From: a bacterium UBP10_UBA1149
GTDB taxonomy: Bacteria; Desulfobacterota; Binatia; UBA1149
DNA: 12,937 bases
Assembly (NCBI GenBank): GCA_002311335.1
Contig: DBZX01000044.1
Location: forward strand, 3,340-16,276
Reading direction: 5' to 3'
The translations under genes were made by a program, and so were the position numbers. Below are positions 7,304-12,937 of this stretch, piece after piece. The notes under the pieces were generated by a model that worked only from the letters and a program-made list of their open reading frames with translations, made no database searches and had not been told where the DNA came from. The number at the start of each line of letters is the position of its first letter. The stretch's first letter is position 1.

Positions 7304-8620
7304 ATGGCAGTGGATCAGCAAGGTAGTGTCATGTCGGAAGTCCTGGGCGGTGGCCTGGGCAAAGCCTTGGGTGAACTCAGCGTGGGCGACGCGCTTGAGT
7401 CGCTGAGGTTACAGGTCGACGGCTTGATCGATCAGCTCGCCGGTGCCGAAGCCGAGGCGCGGGTCTCGGCGCGTGAGCGCGAGCGCCCGGAATCACCGAG
7501 GACAGCCCCGGAAACCGAGCGTTCGCAAGAAACACCGGGTACGAGCGGGCGGCAAGGCGGCCCTGGTAGTCTTGACCACGCCCACGGCCTCGAAACCGAA
7601 ATCGAATCTCTCGGCGGCAAGGTAGAGTCGGCAACCGACATGCTTGCTTCACTGACGGACTTGCTCGAAGCCCAGGCGGAGCGCTTGGAAACGCTGGAAC
7701 TACAGGTCGGTGATCCTGATTTCGAACGTCCTTTATCGCGAGAACCCTCGGCAACGGTTTTTCCTTCGGTTGATGCGCTCGCAGTTGAAGAGCCGTTGTT
7801 CGCCGAAGCCCCGTTGCGGGAAGAGGAGCATCCCGTCGAAGCTGATCAGTCGCTGCCGTCATCTGCAGCTGTTTTAGGTGCCGCTGACTTGGCCGAGCGA
7901 CTGGAGAGTATCGAGCAGAAGATCGTTCGCCTGGGCAACAACGTGGCCTCGGTGCGCGCCCGAGTCGACGGCTTTGGTAAACTGTTGGGCAGCGGTCGCG
8001 CTGCTGGCCTTAGCGCTGGAGTGAATCCCGGCGAGACTGCCGCCGGCCGGTCCGTCGCTCCCGAAACCGAGGCAGCCGAGCCAGCCCCGGCTGCCCGTCC
8101 GGATGAGACTGCTGACCAGGCGGAGAATTTTCCTGAACTGGACCAGCGGCTCATAGCTCAGCTGGCTGACCGCGAACTCGCGGTTATGGGAGGACGGGTA
8201 CGCCAGCGCTCACGATCCCGGCGCAACGTGTTGGTGGTCGATTCGTCGCCCGACGCGCGCACGGTTCTCTCGATCTACCTTTCGCGGACCGGCTACCAGG
8301 TGGTGACGGCTTCGAGCGCGGAAGATTGCTTGTCCAAGCTCTGTTATCACGACGTCGACGCGGTGGTGCTCGAGCCTGATATGCCGGGCGCAGACGGTGG
8401 TCACGTTTGTCGCATCATCAGGACCGACCCGGCCTTCAAGGCCCACAGCCGCGTGCCGATTATTATTTACACCTCGAAACCCCAGAAGTTTGATCGCAAC
8501 ACCGCCGACCAGTGGCAGGCGAGTGACTACGTGGTCAAGGGGGGAGACATGTTGCCCTTGGTTTCGGCCTTGTTACAGTGCTGTGAGGCAGCCGAAGCCG
8601 AGGACGACAAGGATGCTTGA
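7304..8620 (+). CDS. Coiled-coil protein with C-terminal receiver domain carrying Asp-to-Glu
   Basis: The first about 300 of 438 residues are acidic and low-complexity, interrupted by three amphipathic helical stretches likely to be coiled coils (about 30-60, 95-136 and 195-228, with repeated LES-type heptads). Residues 307-428 are a CheY-like receiver that aligns without gaps up to the phosphorylation site. Asp313 is one acidic-pocket residue, but its partner positions are Ser314-Ser315. The phosphoacceptor position is Glu357 (VVLEPDMPGADG where a normal receiver has LLDxMMPGMDG). Thr390 and Lys412 are retained. Glu at this site often mimics phosphoaspartate, so a constitutively active or phosphorylation-independent docking domain is inferred. 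No output domain, transmembrane segment or kinase is fused. The ATG at 7304 has GGGAGG 9 bases upstream; ATG 7331 is the alternative. The 3' end overlaps the next gene by 8 bp. The overall family is not recognised. Confidence 0.75.
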   Translation: MAVDQQGSVMSEVLGGGLGKALGELSVGDALESLRLQVDGLIDQLAGAEAEARVSARERERPESPRTAPETERSQETPGTSGRQGGPGSLDHAHGLETEIESLGGKVESATDMLASLTDLLEAQAERLETLELQVGDPDFERPLSREPSATVFPSVDALAVEEPLFAEAPLREEEHPVEADQSLPSSAAVLGAADLAERLESIEQKIVRLGNNVASVRARVDGFGKLLGSGRAAGLSAGVNPGETAAGRSVAPETEAAEPAPAARPDETADQAENFPELDQRLIAQLADRELAVMGGRVRQRSRSRRNVLVVDSSPDARTVLSIYLSRTGYQVVTASSAEDCLSKLCYHDVDAVVLEPDMPGADGGHVCRIIRTDPAFKAHSRVPIIIYTSKPQKFDRNTADQWQASDYVVKGGDMLPLVSALLQCCEAAEAEDDKDA

Positions 8621-9332
8621 GTCGGCCGATGCCGATCACCGTCTTAGCCCGGGCTGGCGTGCCCCGAGGGTAGGCGCGGGGGCGCTGCCGTGGGCCTTGG
8701 TACTTGTCCTGGTTTTTCCACTCGCGGTCAGCGCGCAGGGAATGATCGTTCTCAACCCCATGCCGCCCAGCTACGACCTGGGCGGTTTTTCGCTGAGCTC
8801 TCCCCCGGTCGACAACTGGCGAGAGACCCAGTCTTCGGCGACTTCCTTCCAGGCCGTTTATGCCGAACGCGTTTCGGATGTGGACATAAACCAGCGTTGC
8901 CACTTTCTCGCGGAGTCTCACAAGGTGGATGAGCCCGATTACCAGGGCGACTCCGCTTCGGCGGCCACTGCGGCCTGGATCCAGCACACTGAACTCAGGG
9001 GCGAGGCGCTCGTGGCATTCACCCGGGTGCAGGTCCTCGCGGAGGCGCCGGAGATTTTTACTTTTTCGCTGGTCGTGAAGGTCGGTGAAGAAAACGTACA
9101 GGAAACCTTCTTCATAATGCTGGCGCCCGATAAGTCTGAATACTTCGTCGCCAAGCTCACCACCAAGGAGCCCCAGTTTCGCGAGGCCCCGTTCTATGCG
9201 CCGCTGTTGCTCTCCTTATCGACCCTGCACTGGCGCACTGAACAGGCCGGCGGCGATTCCCTGGCCGCGGAAACAACGGAAGACGTGGTGGCGGGCGAAT
9301 CGGGCGGTGAAGCGCCCGCTGTCCAACCTTGA
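8613..9332 (+). CDS. Exported protein of unknown function
   Basis: This 239-residue protein has a probable Sec signal peptide: Arg16 and Arg19, a hydrophobic core LPWALVLVLVFPLAV (25-39) and an A-x-A-like end VSA followed by Gln42. There is no lipobox cysteine, so it should be soluble in the periplasm or exported. The mature part looks like a single alpha/beta domain with alternating hydrophobic strands (EALVAFTRVQVLA, FTFSLVVKVG, QETFFIMLA, EYFVAKL), and an acidic, Ala/Gly-rich tail from about 210. I do not recognise a family. The start is the ATG overlapping the preceding receiver gene (8613 against a stop at 8620), which implies translational coupling. The frame is open further upstream to a GTG at 8397, but that would add a stretch antagonistic to the receiver frame and hide the signal peptide. 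Confidence 0.7.
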   Translation: MLESADADHRLSPGWRAPRVGAGALPWALVLVLVFPLAVSAQGMIVLNPMPPSYDLGGFSLSSPPVDNWRETQSSATSFQAVYAERVSDVDINQRCHFLAESHKVDEPDYQGDSASAATAAWIQHTELRGEALVAFTRVQVLAEAPEIFTFSLVVKVGEENVQETFFIMLAPDKSEYFVAKLTTKEPQFREAPFYAPLLLSLSTLHWRTEQAGGDSLAAETTEDVVAGESGGEAPAVQP

Positions 9333-9350
9333 CCAGCCGTTCACTTCAGC

Positions 9351-9379
9351 CAGCCGGGAGTTTTGCAGCGGCCGGGCTG
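9351..9379. terminator. Possible terminator hairpin between convergent genes
   Basis: CAGCCGG (9351-9357) can pair with CCGGGCTG (9372-9379) with one bulged G, enclosing a loop with a TTTT. It lies in the 50-bp gap where the exported-protein gene and the patatin-like gene converge. There is no downstream U-tract, so support is positional. Confidence 0.2.
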
Positions 9380-9382
9380 TGA

Positions 9383-10477
9383 TCAGGTGGCCACGGCGGT
9401 GTCGAATTCTTCGTCGTCGATCCAACTCAGCGCCGCTTCGCGTCCGTCGCGCATGAGCCGCTCGGGGCTGCCGGAACCAGGCAGCAGGTAGTCGAGCAAT
9501 CCCGGCCTCTCGCCGCTGTCGAAGCCGATTACGCTGACCTTGATGTTTCTTTCCGAGGCAGTACGAATCGCTTGCTCCAACTCCAGTGACCGCGAAACCG
9601 CGTCATCGACCCCGAGCAACAGTACCCTGTCTACGCGGCTTGCCAGCAAGTGCCGGATCGCACGCTCCCATGGCCATGCTCCGCTGTTCTGCTCGGTGAG
9701 GCTCGCCGTGGCGACTCGCATGCTGCCCGGCTGGGCGCTGCCACTGGGCAGGGCCGAGTAGTGCTCACCGCAGAACATCTGTAACTCGACCAGCGGTTGG
9801 TCGGTGTCCCCGTAGTCGAGGGCGTTCTCGACGAAGCCGACCAGCCTGCTGGCTTCCCGGCCCCTTGGCGCCAGGAGGGGGGCGTGTTCGAGCGCGGTAT
9901 CGAAGAGGATGTGCTGCGCGCGAAGCTTTTCCCAGCCCCTGGTAAGTTCTTCGCTGCGGCCGTTTGCCAGCATCAGGGCGTTGAGGGTGGAAGTGCCACC
10001 CGAGTAAACAACGGCAGGCGGTCCGAACTTTTCGAGCAGGACTTCGGCAAGCCCGGCCTGGTACAGGGCCCTGCTGATATCACCGTGCATGATCCACGCG
10101 AGGCAGGGCTGTTTCGCCGTGCTGGCAGCCTGTTCCTCTCTCTCTACGTCGGCGGCGTGGTCTCCGTTGTCACTGGCCTCTACGGATCTTGCTGGACCGG
10201 GAACAATTTCAAGGGTCGGTGCTGCGCCCTTGCCGTTGTCCGAACCGGGTACAGTCTCGTCGACGAGCAGCGGCGCTGGAGTTTCGGGCTCTTGGCGGCC
10301 AGCCGCGGATTCATCCGAGGCGGAGATCGCGGGCTCGGGGCTGCTTTCGCCGGCTCCCTGGACAGACCGATGCTGGTCGCTGCCGGCAGGCAGAGGTGTG
10401 GCATCCTCGTCCGCCTCCTGGTCCGCGGCGCGAGGCAGTGCTTGCAGAGGACCAGCCTGCATCAACATCCATGGCAT
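9383..10477 (-). CDS. Patatin-like protein, probably degenerate, with disordered N-terminus
   Basis: Residues 1-122 of 364 are an acidic Pro/Ala/Ser/Glu-rich region that looks disordered. From 124 the sequence follows the order of a patatin/RssA-like hydrolase. PCLAWIMHGDISRALYQAGL is in the place of the GGGxRG oxyanion loop and following helix. After about 30 residues comes YSGGTSTLNALMLANGRSEE, where patatins have the GxSxG nucleophile elbow and the S-x-E-E-L helix. Ser163 is the candidate nucleophile, but the oxyanion glycines are mostly lost, the last Gly of GxSxG is Leu165, and I find no clear DGG/DGA catalytic Asp. Enzymatic activity is therefore doubtful. An in-frame TAA lies just upstream of the ATG at 10477, so the start is 10477, 10468 or 10462. 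TTTAAT (10485-10480) may be a -10 element that would favour 10468. No signal peptide is seen. It is divergent from the response regulator. Confidence 0.6.
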   Translation of the reverse strand: MPWMLMQAGPLQALPRAADQEADEDATPLPAGSDQHRSVQGAGESSPEPAISASDESAAGRQEPETPAPLLVDETVPGSDNGKGAAPTLEIVPGPARSVEASDNGDHAADVEREEQAASTAKQPCLAWIMHGDISRALYQAGLAEVLLEKFGPPAVVYSGGTSTLNALMLANGRSEELTRGWEKLRAQHILFDTALEHAPLLAPRGREASRLVGFVENALDYGDTDQPLVELQMFCGEHYSALPSGSAQPGSMRVATASLTEQNSGAWPWERAIRHLLASRVDRVLLLGVDDAVSRSLELEQAIRTASERNIKVSVIGFDSGERPGLLDYLLPGSGSPERLMRDGREAALSWIDDEEFDTAVAT

Positions 10478-10665
10478 CGATTAAAGGGTAAGCCTGCCCG
10501 CGTGGAGCTGCAAGAATTGGCTCGAGGCCTCCACCCCGAACGGGGGGGAACACCGGCTGCAGCACAGCGCAAGGCACGCGCCTTGAAAGAGCTTGGCAAT
10601 GGACCCGCGGTCGAGATTTCGGTAGCAGGTCAGGCCCGTCAAAGGTTAAGCTGTTTGGAGGTCGT
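10478..10665. other. Divergent intergenic region, patatin-like and response regulator genes
   Basis: This 188-bp spacer must carry the start signals for two divergent genes. Visible elements are TTTAAT (minus strand, 10485-10480, five of six matches to the -10 consensus, without a clear -35), TTGGCA at 10593-10598 (five of six matches to a -35 consensus, followed by only a weak -10), a CCCC-GAAC-GGGG mini-hairpin near 10533-10546, and the ribosome site TTGGAGG (10654-10660) of the response regulator. I see no other gene in it. Confidence 0.35.
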
Positions 10666-11160
10666 GTGGTAGACGCACGGCAGGGAGAGCCGCCCTTGAA
10701 CACAGAATCGACCAACCACAAAGCCTCTTGCCCCCTGACGGATAGTGTTGTCCTCGTCGACGACGAGCCCAACATCCGCGAGACGGTAGCCTTCATACTG
10801 GAAGCCGAGGGTTTGAAGGTCGGCACGGCCTGCGACGGGCTCGAGGGACTCGCCGTGGTTCGCGAGCAGAGACCCAAAGTAGTGCTTCTCGACGTCATGA
10901 TGCCCGGCATGGACGGTTATGAACTGTGCCGCAGTATACGTTCCGACGCTGATCTTCGGGACGCCTACGTGTTGATACTGACCGCTCGCGGGCAGAAGGC
11001 TGACGAGTTGCGCGCCCTGGAAGCAGGCGCTGACCTGTACCTTTCGAAGCCCTTCGACGACGAGGTCGTTCTCTCTGTCATTCGCGACGTTTTCGCGGGC
11101 AGGACCAGGTCGCGTTGCCATAGCGCGCGGCTGGCCGCACCGCTGCACCACGTGGCCTGA
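10666..11160 (+). CDS. Stand-alone CheY-like response regulator
   Basis: This is a 164-residue single-domain receiver with all expected catalytic residues: acidic pocket Asp32-Asp33, phosphoacceptor Asp76 in VVLLDVMMPGMDG, Thr106 in LILTARG and Lys128 in LSKPFD. It resembles the receivers of PleD/CheY-like proteins and should be phosphorylated by a histidine kinase, but none is encoded nearby. There is no DNA-binding or enzymatic output domain; the last about 30 residues are a short basic tail. The GTG at 10666 has GGAGG 5 bases upstream. TTG at 10696, which also has an upstream GGAG-like stretch, would remove ten residues before the receiver and is the alternative start. The gene ends 8 bp before the convergent SCP2-like gene. 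Its partner could be the degenerate-receiver protein at 7304-8620 or a distant kinase. Confidence 0.88.
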   Translation: MVDARQGEPPLNTESTNHKASCPLTDSVVLVDDEPNIRETVAFILEAEGLKVGTACDGLEGLAVVREQRPKVVLLDVMMPGMDGYELCRSIRSDADLRDAYVLILTARGQKADELRALEAGADLYLSKPFDDEVVLSVIRDVFAGRTRSRCHSARLAAPLHHVA

Positions 11161-11168
11161 CCGGTTGT

Positions 11169-11549
11169 TCAGTCGGAAGTCGAATCCGAGAACAGGGTAC
11201 CCATGGCGAGAGCCAGGTCCTGGTCGCCCTCAACGACGATTCTTTCGCTGGCTACCAGGAGCCTTCCGTCGTACTTTCCGTCGGCGACCGCGACCAGGTC
11301 TTCGGCCGAGAGGGTAACGCTCACTTCAGCGCTGTCCGCGCAGCCGGCTTCGACTTTTACGTGACCGCCACCGAGCAGCAACTTGTAGTCACCGCCGCTG
11401 TCGCCGGTCAGTTTGAGTTGCACGCAGCATTCGGGGACCCCGCTGGCAAGTTGGGTTTTGTTGAAGGACTCGAAGAGGTCGGCGAGTCTTTCGGCCGTCG
11501 AGGGCTGCTCGACAGCCTCTTCAGCATTCTTTTCAGTGGTTTCCATCAT
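11169..11549 (-). CDS. Small SCP2-like (sterol-carrier-type lipid-binding) protein
   Basis: This 126-residue acidic protein has a helical N-terminus (TAERLADLFESFNKTQL) followed by the SCP2 pattern of alternating strands: CVQLKLTGDSGGDYKLLLGG, VKVEAGCADSAEVSVTL, then SAEDLVAVADGKYDGRLL and the ending RIVVEGDQDLALAMGTLF. The S-x-E-D-L and the final V-E-G-D-x-x-L-A motif are characteristic of SCP2/ubiquinone-biosynthesis accessory domains that bind hydrophobic ligands in a cavity. It has no signal peptide, so it should be cytoplasmic. Adjacent Cys residues (ECC, near residue 42) are unusual for such a small domain. Two in-frame ATGs lie together at 11549 and 11546, with no ribosome site before them. 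The bound ligand is unknown. It is divergent from the ArnT-like transferase. Confidence 0.7.
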   Translation of the reverse strand: MMETTEKNAEEAVEQPSTAERLADLFESFNKTQLASGVPECCVQLKLTGDSGGDYKLLLGGGHVKVEAGCADSAEVSVTLSAEDLVAVADGKYDGRLLVASERIVVEGDQDLALAMGTLFSDSTSD

Positions 11550-11554
11550 GCGTT

Positions 11555-11583
11555 CTTTTAGACCGCAACGCTCGGACGGGCAA
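11555..11583 (-). promoter_or_regulatory. Candidate promoter of the SCP2-like gene
   Basis: On the minus strand, TTGCCC (11583-11578), 17 bases and TAAAAG (11560-11555) each match four of six consensus positions. The -10 ends 5 bases before the first of two tandem ATGs, so a transcript would begin at or near the start codon. The -35 is one arm of the inverted repeat at 11577-11597. Confidence 0.3.
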
Positions 11584-11597
11584 ACGGTTCTTGCCCG
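11577..11597. repeat. Inverted repeat shared by divergent promoters
   Basis: CGGGCAA (11577-11583), 7 bases, then TTGCCCG (11591-11597) are a perfect 7-bp inverted repeat. Each arm reads as TTGCCC toward its own gene and falls exactly 17 bp from a TA-rich hexamer, so the repeat could be both the pair of -35 elements and an operator. It lies in the centre of the 77-bp gap between the SCP2-like and ArnT-like genes. Confidence 0.4.
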
Positions 11598-11619
11598 GCA
11601 ACAGGGCGGGCGCTAGTAT
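11591..11619 (+). promoter_or_regulatory. Candidate promoter of the ArnT-like gene
   Basis: TTGCCC (11591-11596), 17 bases and TAGTAT (11614-11619) match the consensus hexamers at four of six positions each. The -10 ends 7 bases before the ATG at 11627, and no Shine-Dalgarno sequence precedes that ATG, consistent with a leaderless transcript. Confidence 0.35.
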
Positions 11620-11626
11620 CGGTCCG

Positions 11627-12937
11627 ATGGCTGGGCGGACAGCGGGAATGATGCTGGCCGCGGCCGGGGCTAGCGTGCTGCTGTTTGCAGGGCTCGGTGG
11701 TTACGCGCTGTGGGATCCCGATGAGGCCAAGCATGCGCTCATCGCCCGTGAGATCTTCGAGTCGGGCCAGTGGTGGGCACCCACTGTCAACGGCGCCCCA
11801 TACTATCACAAGCCCTCATTTTTCTACCTGCTCGTCGGCCTCGCTTACGGAGGGCTCGGTGTCAACGAGTTTGCAGCCAGGCTCGTACCGGCCCTGGCCT
11901 GCCTCGCTACTGTCTTGTTTGTCTACCGGGAGGCTTCGCGGCCTGCCAGCAGCCAGGAAGACAGCCGAACCGCTATCGGGCTGCTGGCGACGGGCCTGCT
12001 GCTCTGTGTTCCTTGCTTCCCCTTCGTGGGCCGCTTCACCAATTTTGATTCTCTGCTGATGCTGTTTATCACCGCCACGGTTTTCAGGGTGGCTGCCTGG
12101 CTCGACGCCGAAGAGGGTAGCCCACTTCCCTGGGACACCTGGGTTTTTGCCGGGCTGGCGACTTTGACCAAGGGGCCGGTGGCTGTTTTGCTGTTATTGT
12201 TGCCGCTGTTGGTGTTCCTTGTCAGCGGGCGCATCAAGCTCTCTCGGCTGAGGCCGGGCAGGGGAGTGCTGATCTTCAGCCTGGTGGTCTGTGCCTGGTT
12301 GCTGCCCACGTTCCTGCGCAACCCCGACTACATTCGCGAGTTTGTCTTCGTTCACAACATCGGGCGCTACACTGGCTGGGGGGGAGTTTCGTTTCACGCT
12401 CAACCACTGTGGTTCTTTATTCCTGTTTGCATTGCCTGCCTCCTGCCCTGGTCGGCGTTACTTCCGGCCGCTGTCGGAAGGGCCCTGGCCGGTCGCGATT
12501 CAGGTCGCTGGCTCGCCGTGTTCTGCTGTTGGGTACTGGTCTTCTTTTCGCTGTCTCATGGTAAGCTGGCGACTTACATCATGCCGGCCTTCCCGGCGGC
12601 GGCGGTACTGGTAGCGCGCTGGTTGGATGATAACAGTGGACGTCGAGCCGCCGGCTTCAACGGTTTGGCGTTGGCGGCTTCGGCTGCACTCATGGTCGCG
12701 CTTGGACCCGCCTCTGCCTGGTTTTACCTCGAGGAAACCGGCGCCGTGTACCAGGGGCCGGCGACCCTGTTGTTCTGGTTCGCCACCGCCGGGGGCCTGC
12801 TGGCCCTGTCGAGGTGGCGTCGGCTCTTCAGTGTCGGGCGCATCAGCGCGGTGCTGTGCAGCTCGATGTTTCTCGTCAGCCTGGTGTTCTCGTTGGCGCT
12901 GGGCCCCCGCATAAGCCCGTTCACCGGCGATGCCGAT
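11627..12937 (+). CDS. ArnT/PMT-type membrane glycosyltransferase, 3' truncated by window end
   Basis: The frame is open from ATG 11627 to the last base (437 residues), so the stop codon lies outside the window. The protein is a polytopic inner-membrane transferase of the GT-C/PMT_2 (ArnT-like) type, using polyprenyl-phosphate sugars as donor. The first periplasmic loop has the catalytic motif W-D30-P-D32-E33-A-K-H-A-L-I-A-R-E, followed by NGAPYYHKPSFFYLL, as in ArnT (DE motif and KP-aromatic motif). TKGPVA (181-186) begins a strongly hydrophobic helix, and HAQPLWFF, then FFSLSHGKLATYIMPAFPA (His311, Lys313), are the usual later motifs. The family is normally about 500-550 residues, so perhaps the last fifth is missing. 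It may modify lipid A or another envelope glycan, which would fit the nearby acyltransferase; the sugar is unknown. It is divergent from the SCP2-like gene. Confidence 0.87.
   Translation, partial: MAGRTAGMMLAAAGASVLLFAGLGGYALWDPDEAKHALIAREIFESGQWWAPTVNGAPYYHKPSFFYLLVGLAYGGLGVNEFAARLVPALACLATVLFVYREASRPASSQEDSRTAIGLLATGLLLCVPCFPFVGRFTNFDSLLMLFITATVFRVAAWLDAEEGSPLPWDTWVFAGLATLTKGPVAVLLLLLPLLVFLVSGRIKLSRLRPGRGVLIFSLVVCAWLLPTFLRNPDYIREFVFVHNIGRYTGWGGVSFHAQPLWFFIPVCIACLLPWSALLPAAVGRALAGRDSGRWLAVFCCWVLVFFSLSHGKLATYIMPAFPAAAVLVARWLDDNSGRRAAGFNGLALAASAALMVALGPASAWFYLEETGAVYQGPATLLFWFATAGGLLALSRWRRLFSVGRISAVLCSSMFLVSLVFSLALGPRISPFTGDAD

Noticed and set aside
7164..7406. 80-codon open frame starting with GTG in the gap before the receiver-scaffold gene
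   Set aside because: Its 3' third overlaps the receiver-scaffold gene in another frame, it has no convincing ribosome site, and the hydrophobic start is not followed by a plausible protein.
8397..8612. Upstream extension of the exported-protein frame to a GTG at 8397
   Set aside because: It would overlap the receiver domain for over 200 bp and bury the signal peptide in the middle of the protein; ATG 8613 gives a normal signal peptide and an 8-bp overlap.
9797..10672. Long plus-strand open frame of 291 codons opposite the patatin-like gene
   Set aside because: It lies almost wholly antisense to 9383-10477, whose product has patatin-like order of motifs. The antisense translation shows no recognisable domain, is rich in Gly/Arg/Val as expected of a GC-rich shadow, and runs into the response regulator start.

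Overview
The window is GC-rich and densely coded, with eleven genes I can support plus one at each edge that runs off the sequence. A lipid-A-type (LpxL/HtrB-like) acyltransferase points to a Gram-negative bacterium. Together with a two-subunit 2-oxoacid:ferredoxin oxidoreductase, a MeaA-type B12 mutase, an SCP2-like protein and an ArnT-like transferase, this suggests an environmental deltaproteobacterium-like lineage (Myxococcota, Desulfobacterota or Binatota style). That placement is inference; no rRNA or marker gene is present. I see no tRNA, rRNA, CRISPR array, transposase or phage gene.

Layout. 1-444 (+) is the C-terminal end of a right-handed beta-helix protein. It converges on 468-2465 (-), a B12-dependent acyl-CoA mutase of the ethylmalonyl-CoA mutase/MeaA type. 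The mutase diverges from 2572-3477 (+), an LpxL/HtrB-like acyltransferase. After about 190 bp of AT-richer, hairpin-containing DNA come korA (3668-5542), korB (5539-6552, 4-bp overlap) and a two-CBS-domain protein (6607-7152).

Next is a less familiar block. 7304-8620 (+) encodes a coiled-coil protein ending in a receiver domain whose phosphoacceptor Asp is Glu. 8613-9332 (+) overlaps it by 8 bp and encodes an unrecognised exported protein. 9383-10477 (-) encodes an apparently degenerate patatin-like protein with a long disordered N-terminus. 10666-11160 (+) is a stand-alone response regulator with all catalytic residues. 11169-11549 (-) is a small SCP2-like protein, divergent from 11627-12937 (+), an integral-membrane ArnT/PMT-type glycosyltransferase cut by the window end.

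How the genes may work together. KorAB interconverts 2-oxoglutarate (or a related 2-oxoacid) and succinyl-CoA with ferredoxin, and the CBS protein may report adenylate charge to it. The mutase feeds acyl-CoA carbon toward the same C4 pool. The acyltransferase and ArnT-like enzyme belong to envelope/lipid A biology. The 7304-11160 block looks like a signalling and envelope module of unknown role and is the most likely place for something undescribed.

Regulation. Genes inside or heading operons with a leader (korA, korB, CBS, 7304, 10666) have good Shine-Dalgarno sequences. The four genes at the two divergent start regions (mutase/acyltransferase and SCP2/ArnT) do not. Each instead has a TTG-N3, 17-bp spacer, TA-rich hexamer arrangement ending 5-7 bp before the start codon, which hints at leaderless transcripts. 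At both junctions a short palindrome or inverted repeat lies between the divergent promoters.
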